Source: Candidatus Adiutrix sp.
GTDB lineage: Bacteria; Desulfobacterota; Desulfarculia; Adiutricales; Adiutricaceae
Reading direction: 5' to 3'
Assembly: GCA_031273445.1 (NCBI GenBank)
Contig: JAISRV010000361.1
Span: 1-8,124 of the forward strand
DNA: 8,124 nucleotides
Each line of letters opens with the position of its first letter. Positions within the stretch are counted from its first letter, which is position 1. Made by a program: the position numbers and the translations under genes. Under the pieces are notes generated by a model that was not told the DNA's origin, searched no databases, and saw only the letters and a list, made by a program, of their open reading frames with translations. Below are positions 1 through 5,707 of the stretch, in pieces.

Positions 1-1
1 T

Positions 2-427
2 TTATTCCGCTCCGTTCATGCGCCTGGTACATGAAAAATCTTTGGAGGTGACATAGTCTTCAATGCGGCGGAGGCGTTTTTCAAGGCGGCCGGCCCGGCG
101 GGCCAGCCCGGCGACAGCCGCCTCAGGATCAAGTTGAGCCTGCAGCCAGAGTTCTCTTTCTTCCGGGCTGTTCAGCGTTCCGGCCGGCGCCGGACTCATA
201 ATCATGGCCGCCGCGAGATAGAGAATGATAGTCGGCCAGAAAAAAAGGAAAATTGTGGCTAAAATCAATAAGAGACGCACCAGACCGGCCGACCAGCCGT
301 AGTGGTCGGCCAGACCCTTGGCCACGCCGAAGATGACGCCGTCGTCCGCGCGAAAAGGGCCGTACGACTTGAGTTGGGCGATAAAGCCGCGTTGGCCGGC
401 GGCGGTTCGATTCCTTTTGTCGTTCAT
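2..427 (-). CDS. pspC: Phage shock protein C (PspC-domain membrane protein)
   Basis: 141 residues. PspC is an inner-membrane partner of PspB that senses envelope stress and relieves PspA inhibition of PspF in the enterobacterial system. The PspC domain covers about residues 20-78: a short cytoplasmic part (around DDGVIFGVAKGLADHYGW, 28-45) followed by a hydrophobic helix at about 49-77. A basic, helical C-terminal tail (about 88-125) carries the E-D-Y-V-T-S-K-D-F stretch that resembles the E-x-W-V-T-S-D-D-F tail of E. coli PspC. The ATG has a strong Shine-Dalgarno (GGAGG, 8 nt spacing) that sits directly against the pspB stop. The gap to pspB is 14 nt, so translation is probably coupled. The stop codon lies 2 bases from the window edge, and the protein appears complete. 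It is last of the three psp genes visible; further operon members could lie outside the window. Confidence 0.93.
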   Translation of the reverse strand: MNDKRNRTAAGQRGFIAQLKSYGPFRADDGVIFGVAKGLADHYGWSAGLVRLLLILATIFLFFWPTIILYLAAAMIMSPAPAGTLNSPEERELWLQAQLDPEAAVAGLARRAGRLEKRLRRIEDYVTSKDFSCTRRMNGAE

Positions 428-441
428 AATTATTGCCTCCT

Positions 442-684
442 TCAGCGCCGTTCCCGGCTTTTGTCGCCAGTGGAGCTCAGGATGACGTCTTCCAGAGCGT
501 TCAAACGCGTTTCCAGCTTTTCCAGAGTTCGTTCCAATTCACGGGCTGTTTCGAGCGTTTTGCTGCGTTCGGCTTTAGCCTCCCCGCCTTTGAACAGTTT
601 CATGGCTAAAATTACAAAGCCGATGCTGATCAGCAGCAGAGGCAGTCCCACAGCGACCAGAAATATTATCGCGGCGTGTCCCAT
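442..684 (-). CDS. pspB: Phage shock protein B (PspB)
   Basis: 80 residues from the chosen start. PspB is a small bitopic inner-membrane protein that works with PspC to transmit envelope stress to PspA. The sequence shows the expected design: an N-terminal transmembrane helix at about residues 4-29, a short basic turn (K-L-F-K-G-G), then a charged heptad-like coiled coil at about 35-70 (T-A-R-E-L-E-R-T-L-E-K-L-E). E. coli PspB is 74 residues and also starts right at its membrane helix. The ATG at 684 was chosen because GGGAG lies 8 nt upstream and because it puts the helix at the N-terminus. An in-frame ATG at 699 would add M-G-E-T-A, with only a weak GGA ahead of it; that start remains possible. 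The gene is separated from pspA by about 95 nt containing a very stable hairpin, and from pspC by 14 nt. Confidence 0.9.
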   Translation of the reverse strand: MGHAAIIFLVAVGLPLLLISIGFVILAMKLFKGGEAKAERSKTLETARELERTLEKLETRLNALEDVILSSTGDKSRERR

Positions 685-733
685 GGCTGTTTCTCCCATT
701 TTTCCAATAACTGACTGCGGCAGACCCGACTGC

Positions 734-771
734 GGCCGAGCCCGCCGTCGTTAAGACGGCGGGCCGCGGCC
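734..771 (-). repeat. Strong hairpin between pspA and pspB
   Basis: A perfect 10-bp inverted repeat (GCCCGCCGTC at 740-749, GACGGCGGGC at 755-764) with a 5-nt loop. An outer GGCC/GGCC pairing (734-737 with 768-771) extends it. It begins about 8 nt after the pspA stop, reading along the minus strand. There is no U-tract on either side, so it is not a typical intrinsic terminator. Inference: an RNA-stabilising or attenuating stem that keeps pspA message more abundant than pspBC message, which would suit the known high demand for PspA. Confidence 0.75.
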
Positions 772-778
772 TTTACGG

Positions 779-1459
779 TTATTTGACGGTCAGGCGGTCT
801 TTCAATTCACGCAGTTCCACGTCGAGCGAGTCATCCAGTTCCTGAAAGGCTTTTTCGCGTTCATCGGCTTTGACCGCGTCTGAGCGGCCGCGCCCGCTGA
901 ACTCCAGTTCGGCCTCGGCTTCAAGCCGATCCATGCGCGAATCCAGGCGCTCAAGCTTAATGCGGGCTTCGGTCAGGTCATACTGCTTGATCTGTCCGCT
1001 GGCTTTGATGCTCTTCTGAGCTCGGTTTTCGCGATGGGTCAGGAGCTGCTCTTTTTCACGGGCCTGGTGGAGTTTATTTTCCAACTGGTCTATCTCCGTG
1101 CGGTAACGGTTGACTACCGCTTCCAGGTCATTGGCCTGCTCCTGCAGGACGGCCAGATTTTCTTCGGCAGACCGTTTTTCAAGGAGAGCTTCCTTGGCCA
1201 GGTCGTCGCGTCCCTTGGCCGCGGCTGTTTCCGCGCGCTTCAGCCACATGTCGCGCTTCTCCGCGGCCTCAGTCAAACGCCGGGCGCCTTTAGCCTGGTC
1301 GGCCATGGCCTGGGCGCAGGAGGCCTTAATTTCCACCAGGGTGTCCTCCATTTCGGCAATGATGAGTTTCAGCATCTTGTTCGGGTTTTCAGCTTTATCC
1401 AGCATGGCGTTGATGTTGGAACTGATGATGTCGGCGAATCTTGAAAAAATTGACGGCAT
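779..1459 (-). CDS. pspA: Phage shock protein A (PspA/IM30 family)
   Basis: 226 residues, close to the 222 of E. coli PspA. PspA is a peripheral inner-membrane protein related to ESCRT-III. It oligomerises on damaged membrane to limit proton leakage, and in unstressed proteobacteria it binds and inhibits the sigma-54 activator PspF. The N-terminus (I-F-S-R-F-A-D-I-I-S-S-N-I-N-A) is nearly the same as E. coli PspA and would form the amphipathic membrane-binding helix (about 2-19). The conserved E-M-E-D-T-L-V-E motif follows at about 36-43. The rest is almost continuous charged coiled coil, including E-N-K-L near 126-129 and the D-x-x-E-A-E-A-E stretch near 180. The ATG is preceded by AAAGGAG at good spacing. 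It is the first gene of a pspABC operon with a sigma-54 promoter upstream. Both the proteobacterial PspB/PspC partners and that promoter argue for PspA rather than the plastid/cyanobacterial Vipp1 branch. No pspF lies in this window. Confidence 0.97.
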   Translation of the reverse strand: MPSIFSRFADIISSNINAMLDKAENPNKMLKLIIAEMEDTLVEIKASCAQAMADQAKGARRLTEAAEKRDMWLKRAETAAAKGRDDLAKEALLEKRSAEENLAVLQEQANDLEAVVNRYRTEIDQLENKLHQAREKEQLLTHRENRAQKSIKASGQIKQYDLTEARIKLERLDSRMDRLEAEAELEFSGRGRSDAVKADEREKAFQELDDSLDVELRELKDRLTVK

Positions 1460-1583
1460 GGTGTCTCCTTTTAGGCCGGCCGACTCCGCTGATGGATCGA
1501 AAGCGGTCTTGGCGAGAGCTGCCGGCTTCGGTAAGCGGTCATGTTTTAAAACGCGGCAAACATTCTAATTGCGTCTAGAAATA

Positions 1584-1600
1584 AGCAAACGGCAGGCCAA
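1584..1600 (-). promoter_or_regulatory. Sigma-54 (-24/-12) promoter of the psp operon
   Basis: Read on the minus strand the site is TTGGCCTGCCGTTTGCT. It matches the sigma-54 consensus YTGGCACGRNNNTTGCW at the invariant GG (-24) and GC (-12), with exact spacing (TGGC, 7 nt, TTGC). The predicted transcript start is near 1573, giving a leader of about 113 nt before pspA. In E. coli the psp operon is transcribed by sigma-54 RNA polymerase with the activator PspF, so a site at this place is expected. The two central positions A and C of the consensus are not matched. Confidence 0.8.
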
Positions 1601-1616
1601 TTTTCCACATTTTGTC

Positions 1617-1654
1617 GCTTAATTATAACATGCTTATTTTATTGCTTAATTATA
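1617..1654. repeat. AT-rich direct repeats upstream of the psp promoter
   Basis: The 11-mer GCTTAATTATA occurs exactly twice, at 1617-1627 and 1644-1654, 27 bp apart. A third partial copy (GCTTATTT, 1632-1639) lies between them and is inverted relative to AAATAAGC at 1579-1586, which overlaps the -12 element. The copies lie about 45-80 bp upstream of the predicted psp transcript start, where an enhancer-binding activator or IHF might bind. The repeats are seen directly. A role as PspF sites is inference, and chance repetition in AT-rich DNA is possible. Confidence 0.4.
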
Positions 1655-1749
1655 GATTGAAAAAATTTATTTTTTTGTCGCGAATTTTCTTGTGGCTGTT
1701 TTGACCATATATTAAATATTTAAACCTAATGATGGCTATAAATCATTTT

Positions 1750-1778
1750 TTGACTTTCGGCGCGTTTTTGCCTACACT
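1750..1778 (+). promoter_or_regulatory. Sigma-70 promoter reading away from pspA
   Basis: TTGACT (1750-1755), an exactly 17-bp spacer, then TACACT (1773-1778). This is a 5/6 match at -35 and 4/6 at -10, with ideal spacing. The predicted start is at about 1784-1786, which coincides with the first paired base of the folded RNA described next. The 175 nt between this start and the ATG at 1960 is long for a plain leader. Confidence 0.65.
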
Positions 1779-1783
1779 CATAA

Positions 1784-1926
1784 ATTAAAGAGGCCAGGGC
1801 GAAACCATCGGCGCCGTGCGCCCCCAGCAATTCTTTTGGGTCAGCAGTTTAAAAACAGCGTCTGTAAGGCCCCAGCCGGCCTGATGTCTTCAGGGTTAAA
1901 ACGCAGGCCTTCCCCCCTGGTTTAAT
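1784..1926 (+). ncRNA. Candidate structured RNA (6S-like shape or structured leader)
   Basis: The two ends pair. ATTAAA (1784-1789) and CCAGGG (1794-1799) pair with CCCTGG (1915-1920) and TTTAAT (1921-1926), leaving a 4-nt bulge, GAGG. Inside this closing stem several hairpins can form: GGCGC-CGT-GCGCC on the 5' side, a central stem GGGTC...GGCCC with GCAG...CTGT inside it, and CCTGA-TGTCT-TCAGG on the 3' side. An alternative pairs AAGGCC with GGCCTT around the last hairpin. A closing stem, an open middle with small hairpins and a distal stem resemble 6S RNA in outline, but at 143 nt it is shorter than the E. coli 6S RNA. I found no diagnostic 6S, riboswitch, SRP or RNase P motif. It could equally be a regulatory leader of the gene at 1960, as no terminator follows. 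Confidence 0.4.
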
Positions 1927-1959
1927 GCGACCGGCCCCGCGAGGTCTTACGGAAGATCC

Positions 1960-2487
1960 ATGACCGGAAAGAAGACGGAAAAATCTTTCAACCGCGCTCA
2001 GATTCTGGTGTTGGATCGGGCCTGGCTATTGGCCAGAAATCTGGCGGCGGAGGCTTTCCGTCTCGACTTTGACGATTTTAAGTCATGGCCGGTGGATATT
2101 AAGCGGTATCCGGAGTTAAGGCTGGAGGAGAAGGCGGATGGGGTTTTTGCTCAACTTTTTCGCTACCATCGTCCCGGGCCTGTTCTCATGGGGGCTCGTC
2201 CTGATTATTACCGCATATGTATTTATGACCCTTCGATTCTGGCGGCTCTGAAAAAAGAGCCCGGTCTGGCCCTTGAACCTTTGCTGACTTATATCATGAC
2301 CCATGAATTTATTCATGTGGCTCGTTTCGCCCGTTTTATGGAACTGTTCAGCCTTGATCAGGAAGCCCGGAGAGCGGAAGAGGAGATTGTCCACCATGAG
2401 ACGTTTCGTCTGCTGAAAGATGCCCGCATGCCCGGCTTGGGCCTGGTTTTGGAGTTGTATGAAAAACATCGTCTGCCGGTGGACTGA
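1960..2487 (+). CDS. Putative HEXXH zinc metallopeptidase-like protein
   Basis: 175 residues, family not recognised. The clearest feature is H-E-F-I-H at 115-119, within a helix-like stretch (T-Y-I-M-T-H-E-F-I-H-V-A-R-F), which is the zincin signature: two zinc-binding His and the catalytic Glu. About 20 residues further on is E-E-E-I-V-H-H-E-T (140-148), where a Glu or His could be the third metal ligand, as in gluzincin-type enzymes. No signal peptide or membrane helix is visible, so it is probably cytoplasmic. The ATG has GGAAG 4 nt upstream, a close but usable ribosome site, and the codon use looks native. It follows the sigma-70 promoter and structured RNA, and is followed 66 nt later by atpZ, possibly in one transcript. 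Peptidase activity is inferred from the motif only. Confidence 0.75.
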   Translation: MTGKKTEKSFNRAQILVLDRAWLLARNLAAEAFRLDFDDFKSWPVDIKRYPELRLEEKADGVFAQLFRYHRPGPVLMGARPDYYRICIYDPSILAALKKEPGLALEPLLTYIMTHEFIHVARFARFMELFSLDQEARRAEEEIVHHETFRLLKDARMPGLGLVLELYEKHRLPVD

Positions 2488-2553
2488 ATCCCAATAAAGC
2501 CGGCGCTCGCTGACTACGGACCATCTGGGTGATTCTAAATCTGGTGAATTTTA

Positions 2554-2931
2554 ATGGAACAGCCGGAAAAACATGATCGCCAAGGGCGGCAGGATGAAGC
2601 GCCGCCGCCTCTGACGGAGGCGCCTAAATTTTTGCGCCTGCAAAAGATGTTCGGTCCCGGGGAAGCAAGTCTATTGGCGCAGGCTTCTTCAGTGGGCATC
2701 GCCTTTGCGGTTTCTATTGTGCTGGGGCTGGCCTCGGGCTGGTGGCTGGACCAGAAACTGGGCACTTCGCCGTGGCTGTTGCTGTTATGTCTTCTGTTGG
2801 GCATTGCCGGGGGCTTCAGGAATCTTTTTGTGGTCTCGGCCAGAATCGACAGAAAAAGCCGGGAAGCGGCGGCGAATAAAAATATTATCAGGGATAAAAA
2901 GGACGGCGGCGGCAATGGCGCGTCAAGATGA
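2554..2931 (+). CDS. atpZ: AtpZ/AtpI-family F-type ATP synthase accessory protein
   Basis: 125 residues. AtpZ is a small inner-membrane protein usually encoded just ahead of the F0 genes. With AtpI it is linked to c-ring assembly or stability of the F1F0 synthase, and to Mg2+/Ca2+ transport in one Bacillus species. A charged, Pro-rich N-terminus (1-35) is followed by two hydrophobic helices, at about 41-63 and 72-95. The G-x-x-x-G-W-W-L-D pattern after helix 1 (about 58-66) and G-I-A-G-G-F-R-N in helix 2 (83-90) are typical of the family. The Lys/Arg-rich tail is cytoplasmic. The ribosome site is weak (GGTGA, about 6 nt before the ATG). The 3' end overlaps the start of atpI by 17 nt, implying coupled translation. 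Confidence 0.85.
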   Translation: MEQPEKHDRQGRQDEAPPPLTEAPKFLRLQKMFGPGEASLLAQASSVGIAFAVSIVLGLASGWWLDQKLGTSPWLLLLCLLLGIAGGFRNLFVVSARIDRKSREAAANKNIIRDKKDGGGNGASR

Positions 2932-3424
2932 CCGTTTCTCCGCGGTTGAAGGAACGACGAAAGGCGCCGCCTGGAGCGAGGCGGACGCGGCGGCGCTTTT
3001 AGCCTCTTTCCAGCGCTTGTTGGCGGCCGTCAGGCTTTGCGCCTGCGTCGCGATAATGGCCTGCTGGCTTGGCGGCGGCGCCCAGTGGTTTCAGGGCGCC
3101 TTTTTGGGCGGACTGACGGTTGAAGTAAATCTTCGGTTTATGCGTCGAATGGCGCGTAATTCCCCTGGCTGGCGGGGCACGTCGCTGGCCCCGACTCTGG
3201 TGAGGTTTTACTTGCTTTTCGGAGTCACGGCCTTGTCGTGCTTCGTCATCGTCAAATATGAGGCGGGCCATCCTCTGGCCTTTCTGGCCGGCCTTTCGTC
3301 TTTTTTCGGAGGTCTGGTTCTGGGCTTGATCAGCCTGGCCTTGTGGAAGCTCCCCGCCGGTTCGGCCGGCGGACCATTCGAAAGCCGTAACGACGGGAAG
3401 CCCGGTGTAGGCAGCCGTGTCTAA
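2915..3424 (+). CDS. atpI: ATP synthase subunit I (AtpI)
   Basis: 169 residues from the ATG at 2915, chosen because AAGGAC lies about 11 nt upstream and because earlier in-frame starts run deep into atpZ. The same reading frame stays open upstream to 2705, but that part reads as non-membrane Trp/Arg-rich sequence typical of a shadow frame. AtpI assists assembly of the c-ring of F1F0 ATP synthase. Four hydrophobic helices fit the ATP_synt_I family: about 38-54, 56-73, 95-114 and 120-144. The positively charged loop N-L-R-F-M-R-R-M-A-R (72-81) and the polar, Gly-rich tail suggest cytoplasmic segments. The family is poorly conserved, so the call rests on topology, size and the atpZ neighbour. 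It overlaps miaA by 8 nt. The usual next genes, atpB and atpE, are absent here. Confidence 0.75.
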   Translation: MARQDDRFSAVEGTTKGAAWSEADAAALLASFQRLLAAVRLCACVAIMACWLGGGAQWFQGAFLGGLTVEVNLRFMRRMARNSPGWRGTSLAPTLVRFYLLFGVTALSCFVIVKYEAGHPLAFLAGLSSFFGGLVLGLISLALWKLPAGSAGGPFESRNDGKPGVGSRV

Positions 3425-4334
3425 ACCGCGTCTGGCCATTATCACCGGCCCTACCGGCGCGGGCAAAAGCGAATTGTCGCTCTTGATCGCCGAGGCTTTG
3501 GGCGGGGAAATAATAAACGCCGACAGCCTCGCTCTCTACCGTGGATTTGATATCGGCACGGCCAAGCCCTCGTTGGCCGAACGCGAGCGTATACCGCACC
3601 ATCTTATAGACGTGCTTAACCCGGACGAAGATTTTGACGCCGCCGCCTATCTTCGGGCCGCCCGGCCGATTGCCGTGGATCTGGGCAGGCGGAATCTGGC
3701 GCCTTTGGCGGTCGGCGGAACAGGTTTTTATTTGCGTAGCCTGACGTCCGGTCTTTTTGAGGGGCCGGGGCGCGACCCTGTTTTCCGGGCCGCGTTGAAA
3801 GCCGAGCGCGCCAATGGGGTCGACCTCCATGCCAGGCTTAAAGCCTACGATCCGGAAACGGCGGCCCGCGTCGCCCCCGCCGACCAGGTGCGCATTGAGC
3901 GGGCTCTGGAAGTTCTGCATCTGACCGGCCGCAGCATTTCCGCCTGGCAGAAAGAGCATGGTCTGGCTGAAAAGCCGTTCGCCTGCCTGGCTGTGGTTAT
4001 AGACCGCCATCCGGAGGAAATGGAAGCGCGCATCCGGGAACGAACCAGGCATATGTTTGACGCTGGTCTGGCGGCCGAGACGGAGGGATTATTGTCGGCC
4101 GGTTGGGCGCCTGAATTGAAGCCGTTTCAGTCAATCGGCTATAAGGAGACTCTGGAGTATCTATCCGGAGATATCAGCCTGGAAAAAGCCATTGAAAAAA
4201 CCGCAATCGCCGTCAGGCGCTTCGCAAAACGGCAGAGAACCTGGTTTCGCGGTCAACTGGGCGAGGCCGCGTGGTTTCATCCCGACCAGCGTGATGACCT
4301 CATCAGGCTGTTTCGCGATTTTTTTAAAGCCTAA
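3417..4334 (+). CDS. miaA: tRNA dimethylallyltransferase (MiaA)
   Basis: 305 residues, normal for the family. MiaA transfers the dimethylallyl group of dimethylallyl diphosphate to N6 of A37 in tRNAs that read codons starting with U, improving anticodon pairing and reading-frame maintenance. Visible motifs: P-loop G-P-T-G-A-G-K-S (11-18), D-S-L-A-L-Y-R-G-F-D-I-G-T-A-K-P (36-51), P-H-H-L-I-D (60-65), V-G-G-T-G-F-Y-L-R-S-L (99-109), D-Q-V-R-I-E-R-A-L-E-V, F-Q-S-I-G-Y-K-E, and the tRNA-binding R-Q-R-T-W-F-R near the C-terminus. The GTG start is the only in-frame option because a TAG lies 9 nt upstream. Its ribosome site is poor, and it overlaps the atpI end by 8 nt, so it probably depends on translation of atpI. 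The stop overlaps the stop of the convergent hydrolase gene. Confidence 0.97.
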   Translation: MSKPRLAIITGPTGAGKSELSLLIAEALGGEIINADSLALYRGFDIGTAKPSLAERERIPHHLIDVLNPDEDFDAAAYLRAARPIAVDLGRRNLAPLAVGGTGFYLRSLTSGLFEGPGRDPVFRAALKAERANGVDLHARLKAYDPETAARVAPADQVRIERALEVLHLTGRSISAWQKEHGLAEKPFACLAVVIDRHPEEMEARIRERTRHMFDAGLAAETEGLLSAGWAPELKPFQSIGYKETLEYLSGDISLEKAIEKTAIAVRRFAKRQRTWFRGQLGEAAWFHPDQRDDLIRLFRDFFKA

Positions 4335-5227
4335 GGCGCGACCAGGAGTTTCTTCAGCTTTTCCCTATAGCCGTCGGCGCCGCCGGCAAAATAAGAAACC
4401 ATAAAGTCCATATGGCCTCCCGCGCCGACGGCCATTTCTTTTGGGCCGCCCTGATAGCTGTTGAACAGCTCCAGGCCAAGCGCGAAAGGCACCACATTGT
4501 CGTCGGGGCTGTGAAGCACCAGGAGAGGGCAGTTGAGTCGGCCCAGCCTTGAGCTGGTGTCGAAATCATTGCCCAGCACCAGGTAAAAATACGGCTTAAG
4601 CCACGGCGCCGCGTAGCCCGGCACATCCCGCAGGCGGGTAAAGGTCGAGTCGAGCACCAAGGCGGCCGGCGGATGTCGTTCGGCCAGCCAGGAGGCCACT
4701 CCGCCGCCCAGGGAAAAGCCGTAGATGACCACATCCTCAGGCTTTGTTTTGTTTACCGTCACCCAGCGCCAAGCCGCTTCGGCCGCCTGATAGACGCCCT
4801 CTTCGCTGGGGGCGCCCGAACTATCTCCATAACCTGGATAATCGACCGCCAGCGAGTTCAACCCCAGAGAGCGAAAGGCGATCAGGCGATCGGTCATCAT
4901 GGACATGTTGCCGGCGTTGCCCTGCAACACCAGAACCGTCTTGGCCGCATCTCCCCCTGGAGCCGGCACATACCAGGCTTTGAGCCTGTCTCCGGCCTCC
5001 GTGGTCAGCCATATTTCTTCCTGATTCGCCTTGAATCTCGCCGGTTCGGCCCACATTTCGTCTGACGGATAGAATATCAGGCGGTCTTTGGCCAATCGGC
5101 CGCCGATAACGCTCAACAGCGCAAAGAGAACCAAAAATACCGCCGCCCTGGCCAGAAGCCAGCGGCCCCATTGCCCTTTTTTAGGCCCTTTGGGAATAAA
5201 AAGACTGCGTTTTTCATTATGCGCCAC
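4331..5227 (-). CDS. Membrane-anchored alpha/beta hydrolase (BEM46/YfhR-like)
   Basis: 298 residues. A basic N-terminus and one hydrophobic helix (about 22-43) anchor it in the inner membrane; the catalytic domain follows. The fold shows the oxyanion stretch L-Q-G-N-A-G-N (101-107), as in H-G-N-A-G-N of the BEM46/ABHD13/YfhR group, then D-Y-P-G-Y-G-D-S-S-G (129-138). The nucleophile elbow is G-F-S-L-G-G (Ser172), the acid lies in H-S-P-D-D-N-V-V-P (likely Asp243), and the base in G-G-H-M-D (His272). The catalytic triad is therefore complete, but the substrate is unknown; the group includes esterases, thioesterases and putative peptidases. The start is GTG with only a weak GGTG ahead of it; the ATG 10 nt downstream is out of frame. 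A TATAAT box lies about 65 nt upstream. It converges on miaA and overlaps it by 4 nt. It stands alone, so neighbours do not suggest a role. Confidence 0.9.
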   Translation of the reverse strand: MAHNEKRSLFIPKGPKKGQWGRWLLARAAVFLVLFALLSVIGGRLAKDRLIFYPSDEMWAEPARFKANQEEIWLTTEAGDRLKAWYVPAPGGDAAKTVLVLQGNAGNMSMMTDRLIAFRSLGLNSLAVDYPGYGDSSGAPSEEGVYQAAEAAWRWVTVNKTKPEDVVIYGFSLGGGVASWLAERHPPAALVLDSTFTRLRDVPGYAAPWLKPYFYLVLGNDFDTSSRLGRLNCPLLVLHSPDDNVVPFALGLELFNSYQGGPKEMAVGAGGHMDFMVSYFAGGADGYREKLKKLLVAP

Positions 5228-5290
5228 TGTTCACCGCCGTAAAACCGCCGCAATCCGCCGACAGTTTGTTGTTTAATTGATATTATCATA

Positions 5291-5296
5291 ATTATA
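5291..5296 (-). promoter_or_regulatory. Candidate -10 box for the alpha/beta hydrolase gene
   Basis: A perfect TATAAT on the minus strand, 63-68 nt upstream of the GTG start, in AT-rich DNA. No good -35 hexamer lies 16-18 bp before it; only a T-rich run is present. The predicted leader is about 55 nt. It is the best single candidate, but AT richness makes chance matches likely. Confidence 0.4.
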
Positions 5297-5600
5297 GAGG
5301 CATTTCGCAAAAAAAATACGCTTCGAGTCGCTTTATCTCAAACAAGCTTGAGGGCAGCCTTGAACAGGTTTTGAAAGTAGTAAAAAGTTCGGCGAACGGT
5401 TTTAAGTTTTTTTTTCGGCTTTCCTGAGTGATTTTTAATTTAATTATAGAACATAAGACTATTTATATAGATTTTATTGTCTTTGTAATATATTGAATTT
5501 AAAACACTTATTTGAAAATATACTTGTTCGCCTTAGCTAAAGTTAGGTTGATTTTTGCATTTATTAAAATTTTTCGGCATTTTGCTGAAGCTTATTTTAG

Positions 5601-5627
5601 TATAGCTCTCTGTTTGCGGGACGATAA
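5601..5627 (+). promoter_or_regulatory. Sigma-28 (FliA) promoter of the flagellin gene
   Basis: GACGATAA (5620-5627) matches the sigma-28 -10 consensus GCCGATAA at 7 of 8 positions. Exactly 11 nt upstream, TATAGCTC (5601-5608) matches TAAAGTTT at 5 of 8. The transcript would start near 5634, giving a leader of about 125 nt. Flagellin genes are the classic late-class target of FliA. A second -35-like TAAAGTTA, about 60 bp upstream of this site, lacks a matching -10. Confidence 0.6.
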
Positions 5628-5641
5628 GAAGGACAAATAAA

Positions 5642-5691
5642 GCCCGGGGATTCGCCGGCCGCGGCGCTTGCGTCGTCCGCCGAATCAGGGC
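5642..5691 (+). promoter_or_regulatory. Stem-loop in the flagellin leader
   Basis: GATTCG (5649-5654) pairs with CGAATC (5681-5686), and GCCC (5642-5645) with GGGC (5688-5691). The GC-rich inside can form a further small hairpin. It lies a few nt after the predicted start of the flagellin transcript, so it may protect the 5' end of this abundant message. The role is inference. Confidence 0.5.
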
Positions 5692-5707
5692 CCGTCCGCT
5701 CGCAAAA

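Noticed and set aside
1884..1925. 13-codon ORF inside the structured RNA as a leader peptide
   Set aside because: No Shine-Dalgarno and no run of regulatory codons; its start lies in a hairpin.
1784..1926. Known riboswitch classes (cobalamin, SAM, TPP, FMN, c-di-GMP) and SRP RNA
   Set aside because: Diagnostic motifs such as the B12 box, the GACGCAAAGC segment of GEMM, or GGAAGCAGCC of SRP RNA are absent; only a short AGGGCGAAACC resembles GEMM.
1925..1963. 12-codon upstream ORF (M-R-P-A-P-R-G-L-T-E-D-P) whose TGA overlaps the ATG at 1960 as ATGA
   Set aside because: No ribosome site before its ATG, which lies in the closing stem of the candidate RNA; the overlap alone is weak evidence for coupling.
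2705..2914. N-terminal extension of atpI in the same frame
   Set aside because: It lies inside atpZ and reads as Trp/Arg-rich shadow sequence, whereas the ATG at 2915 has a ribosome site and gives a normal AtpI length.
3330..4052. Long minus-strand open frames opposite atpI/miaA
   Set aside because: Shadow frames of clearly recognised genes on the plus strand, a common effect of GC-rich codon use.
5383..5418. GTTCG-G-CGAAC followed by T runs as a terminator
   Set aside because: The stem cannot form with a 1-nt loop, and no gene on the plus strand ends just before it.
5537..5564. TAAAGTTA with GCATTTAT 11 nt later as a second sigma-28 promoter for flagellin
   Set aside because: The -35 is good, but the -10 lacks the CGATAA core; the site at 5601-5627 fits better overall.
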